DNA from: a bacterium UBP7_UBA7824
GTDB lineage: Bacteria > UBP7 > UBA6624
Direction: 5' to 3'
DNA length: 25,543 nt
Assembly (NCBI GenBank): GCA_002501535.1
Contig: DLTY01000047.1
Location: 1,655 to 27,197 of the forward strand
Shown here: positions 23,462 to 25,543 of the stretch, piece after piece
Layout of the letters: every line of letters starts with the position of its first letter
How positions within the stretch are numbered: position 1 is the stretch's first letter
Program-made: the position numbers and the translations under genes
The notes under the pieces: generated by a model
Databases searched by the model: none
What the model saw: only the letters and a program-made list of their open reading frames with translations
Told to the model about the DNA's origin: nothing

Positions 23462-24657
23462 CTCAAAACCTCTATTTCAGAATTCCTGCTGAATTCATCT
23501 ATTTCTGCAGGTAAACGAATCAGAAATTCTGTGTCTGATAATCCCGAAACACGATGGCTACCATTGGGTTGAACATTGATTGCTTTAGCTGGGTTACGAG
23601 AAGCGAATCTTCCAGGTAAAAATCCTTCTTTTTTCGATTTCCAAACCAATGCTTCATCCAGCATTACATTAGTGTGTAAGGGTCTATACCTCTTTGCGCC
23701 AACCATTAATCTCATAATCTGTATTCCCAAAAGTTCAAAAACAACCAATGAACTTAATGGATTTCCAGAAATCCCTAAACCAACTGGACCTTCTGAAAAA
23801 GATGTTAAGAAACTAGGACCACCGGGTTGCATTGCAATTTTGTCAAAAATAACCTCACCGCCATTTTCAACAAAAGCCTCTTTCGCATAATCTCTGTCAC
23901 CATCCGCAGCGCCACCTAAGGTAACTATAAGATCCGCTTTGTTTTTAGCTTCGGAAACGGCTTTAGAAAGAGACTTGAGATCATCTTTGATCAATTCAGA
24001 ATAAACAACATTTCCGCCTTGCTCTTTAACAATTTGACCAATAGCTTGAAGATTTCCACACTTCACACCTTGTTTATTTGAACCTGGCAAAACCAATTCG
24101 TTTCCGTTAGCAATTAAAGCAACCCTTGGCATCTTAGAAACCTCAATAGATTCAACATCACAAGAAATTAAAGCTTGTATGGCCCAATAACTTAAACGGC
24201 AGCCTTTCAAGACAATCAGGTCACCTATAGTTACATCCTCTCCTTTAACCCTGAAAAACTCTCCTCTTTTTGGGCATTCTGAAAAAGCCACCCTGCCATC
24301 TTCTTCTTTTACTACTTTTTCCCATGGAACAATCGCGGTAGCACCTCTAGGGATCTGTGCTCCTGTTGCAACCCAAGCGCAAACATCACCATCAAGAGAC
24401 TTTCTGTCATCTTCAGCATATGTTGGATCACCAGTTTGCAAGATTATCGGTTCATTTCTAGTGGCATCAACAAGTAACTGATGGTCAACAGCCCAGCCAT
24501 CCATTGCACTCACGGTTTCTTTTGGATTATCGCATTTTGACGCAGTAGAGCTTGATAGCCATCTATCATTTGCTTCAGTAATATTTACTTTTTCTAAACC
24601 TAACGGTTTAACAATTTTGTCAATTAAATCTTGTGCTTCGTTAAAAAGTACACTCAT
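23449..24657 (-). CDS. moeA: Molybdopterin molybdenumtransferase MoeA
   Basis: MoeA inserts molybdate into adenylated molybdopterin, the last step in forming the basic molybdenum cofactor. Of its 402 residues, SAMDGWAV (50-57) and VATGAQIPRGATAIVPWE (96-113) are the domain III/I signatures. LIANGNELV leads into the MogA-like domain, which has LGGAADGDRDY (248-257) where most family members have TGG-x-S-x-GD-x-D, and GISGNPLSS (295-303) for the usual PGNPVS. The catalytic Asp positions (53 and those in DGDRD) appear kept. The start is ATG 24657, overlapping the mobA stop by 4 nt, with GGGGGA upstream; an in-frame ATG at 24672 is the alternative. The substitutions make it a somewhat divergent MoeA. 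Confidence 0.88.
   Translation of the reverse strand: MSVLFNEAQDLIDKIVKPLGLEKVNITEANDRWLSSSTASKCDNPKETVSAMDGWAVDHQLLVDATRNEPIILQTGDPTYAEDDRKSLDGDVCAWVATGAQIPRGATAIVPWEKVVKEEDGRVAFSECPKRGEFFRVKGEDVTIGDLIVLKGCRLSYWAIQALISCDVESIEVSKMPRVALIANGNELVLPGSNKQGVKCGNLQAIGQIVKEQGGNVVYSELIKDDLKSLSKAVSEAKNKADLIVTLGGAADGDRDYAKEAFVENGGEVIFDKIAMQPGGPSFLTSFSEGPVGLGISGNPLSSLVVFELLGIQIMRLMVGAKRYRPLHTNVMLDEALVWKSKKEGFLPGRFASRNPAKAINVQPNGSHRVSGLSDTEFLIRLPAEIDEFSRNSEIEVLSWDK
23469..23472 (-). promoter_or_regulatory. Ribosome-binding site supporting the TTG start of the monophosphatase
   Basis: GAGG on the minus strand, 7 nt before TTG 23461, lies within the last codons of moeA. No ATG or GTG is as well placed, and the conserved N-terminal region follows at once, so TTG is the probable start. 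Confidence 0.55.
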
Positions 24658-25265
24658 TTCATCTTCCCCCATTCTTGCATTAGAAAATCTAAATCATGAA
24701 CATCGTTATTATTGTGAAAACATATTTTTGGAATTCCCCTGGAGGTAAAATGACTTTCTTCAACAAGTTGCACTTTAATCCTGTCAAGAAAACCCCAAAG
24801 TTTCCTCCTCAAGTTTGATTCAGTTGTTCTATCAAGGTATTTTGGTACGTCTTTATGTATTGATGTTCTGTACAAGGATAAAGTTGGTTGCGGAAAACCT
24901 AAAGCATGCGGCATCAAACAATCAGTTTTACCATCTGCAATCTCCCATAACATACCAGGCAAATCCTTATGGACTGTAGGAACATCACAACAACCACAAA
25001 ACGCCCAAGCAGTTTTGCATGCCTTCAAGCCTGTATATAAGCCAGAAAGAATACCTTCTCCCGGAAGTTCGTCATTAACAATCTCCCAATCAGAAAATTT
25101 CTCTGGGGATGGTGGTGCGCCTACGATAAATACCCTTTCAGCAGATTCAGATAATGTTTGTAGAGTTTTTGTTAAGAAATTAACTCCATCAATTTCCAAT
25201 AATGCTTTGGGTGTTCCCATTCTTGTACTTTTACCACCAGCTAAAACAAAAGCTTCTGATATCAT
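24654..25265 (-). CDS. mobA: Molybdenum cofactor guanylyltransferase, MobA-like
   Basis: MobA attaches GMP to Mo-molybdopterin, giving the guanine dinucleotide cofactor used by DMSO-reductase-type enzymes. The 203-residue protein opens with the nucleotidyltransferase loop VLAGGKSTRMGTPKALLEIDG-type motif (7 onward) and has GEGILSGLYTGLKA and CCDVPTV (the CD-x-P metal-binding Asp) in family order. Adjacent moeA strongly supports a cofactor role, although a CTP-using MocA-like specificity is possible. It overlaps both neighbours by 4 nt (ATGA). No molybdoenzyme gene lies in the window. Confidence 0.87.
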   Translation of the reverse strand: MISEAFVLAGGKSTRMGTPKALLEIDGVNFLTKTLQTLSESAERVFIVGAPPSPEKFSDWEIVNDELPGEGILSGLYTGLKACKTAWAFCGCCDVPTVHKDLPGMLWEIADGKTDCLMPHALGFPQPTLSLYRTSIHKDVPKYLDRTTESNLRRKLWGFLDRIKVQLVEESHFTSRGIPKICFHNNNDVHDLDFLMQEWGKMK

Positions 25266-25543
25266 CTACCCAACCTCTTCATCCTTCTAGCTCTTCGTGC
25301 CTCTCCCTGGAAAAATCTTCTCTTTTCGTCTTCTGTGATTGGTTCAAAAGGTTCAACAGGTGTTGGTTTCCCTTTTTCATCTATCGCAACAAAAGTTGCA
25401 TATGCTGTACAAACTCTTTTCATTTTTGATTTATATGGATCAAAAGCCGTTACCCTTATGCCTATCTCCATTGAGCTTTTACTTACATGGTTTAAGGCGG
25501 CACGATATCTCATATGTTCATGAATCAATATCGGAGAATGAAA
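25262..25543 (-). CDS. Acyl-CoA thioesterase, hotdog fold (partial, 5' end outside window)
   Basis: The reading frame is open to the last base of the window, so the N-terminal part is missing. The visible 93 residues include NHVSKSSMEIGIRVTAFDP, then CTAYATFVAIDEKGKPTPVEPF and a Lys/Arg-rich tail. This is the pattern of the C-terminal half of YciA/ACOT7-type acyl-CoA hydrolases, in which the strand VAIDEKGKPTPV is characteristic. These enzymes release free fatty acid from acyl-CoA. The stop overlaps the mobA start by 4 nt, making it the first visible gene of the minus-strand run that ends with arginase. Confidence 0.85.
   Translation of the reverse strand, partial: FHSPILIHEHMRYRAALNHVSKSSMEIGIRVTAFDPYKSKMKRVCTAYATFVAIDEKGKPTPVEPFEPITEDEKRRFFQGEARRARRMKRLGR

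Noticed and set aside
1-25543. Archaeal origin, for example marine group II
   Set aside because: The 571-residue AspRS with GAD domain, FabI, the outer-envelope-type proteins and Shine-Dalgarno-led operons are bacterial.
1-25543. CRISPR arrays, insertion sequences, tRNA genes or a defence island
   Set aside because: No spaced direct repeats, transposase-like or nuclease-like genes, or tRNA-like cloverleaf sequence was noticed; the gaps between genes are too small to hide them.

Overview
This AT-rich 25.5 kb window is almost wall-to-wall bacterial protein-coding sequence. It holds 29 genes, two of them cut by the window edges. I see no tRNA, rRNA, CRISPR array or insertion sequence, and no gene-free stretch reaches 300 bases; the longest gap is about 155 bp (21134-21291). 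The aspartyl-tRNA synthetase is the long bacterial type with the GAD insertion, which excludes archaea. Two hypothetical proteins have signal peptides and beta-strand-rich bodies that suggest a Gram-negative envelope. An MqnD-type protein points to menaquinone made by the futalosine route. With low base G+C, very tight spacing and ordinary housekeeping genes, a marine, partly streamlined bacterium such as Candidatus Marinimicrobia (SAR406) fits best. That placement is an inference and is not proven by any single gene.

Layout. (1) 1-1736, plus strand: the end of an M28 aminopeptidase with a PDZ domain, then fabI. (2) 1741-2586, minus strand: mqnD-like. (3) 2624-7418, plus strand: secreted hypothetical, mutY with an intact Nudix domain, manC-type GDP-mannose synthesis, a TIGR01777 SDR, and a divergent YchF-like P-loop protein. 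(4) 9596-7415, minus strand: secreted hypothetical, proline dehydrogenase, PduO-type cobalamin adenosyltransferase. (5) 9670-13576, plus strand: hisS, aspS and an M19 dipeptidase, all overlapping. (6) 19625-13577, minus strand: a zinc-less quinone-oxidoreductase-like MDR, a MarR regulator, the three-subunit proton-translocating transhydrogenase (pntAA, pntAB, pntB), then fixC and fixX. (7) 19660-20100, plus strand: Nudix hydrolase. (8) 21133-20108, minus strand: sugar-nucleotide-type epimerase. (9) 21292-21807, plus strand: a small beta-barrel-like protein behind a hairpin-rich leader. (10) 25543-21787, minus strand: acyl-CoA thioesterase (partial), mobA, moeA, inositol monophosphatase family, arginase.

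The most interesting block is 13577-19625. It has seven same-strand genes whose gaps are -4, 27, -4, -1, 17 and -4 nt. They join NAD(P)(H) transhydrogenation at the membrane to FixCX, which delivers flavoprotein electrons to quinone, together with a MarR regulator and an NAD(P)H:quinone-reductase-like MDR. No fixA or fixB (etfBA) is in the window. This could be a regulated redox-poising operon.

The rest suggests a heterotroph that uses peptides and amino acids (M28 and M19 peptidases, arginase, proline dehydrogenase). It also has molybdenum cofactor and cobalamin enzymes. All five convergent gene pairs end within 7 nt of each other or overlap, which leaves no room for terminators between them.
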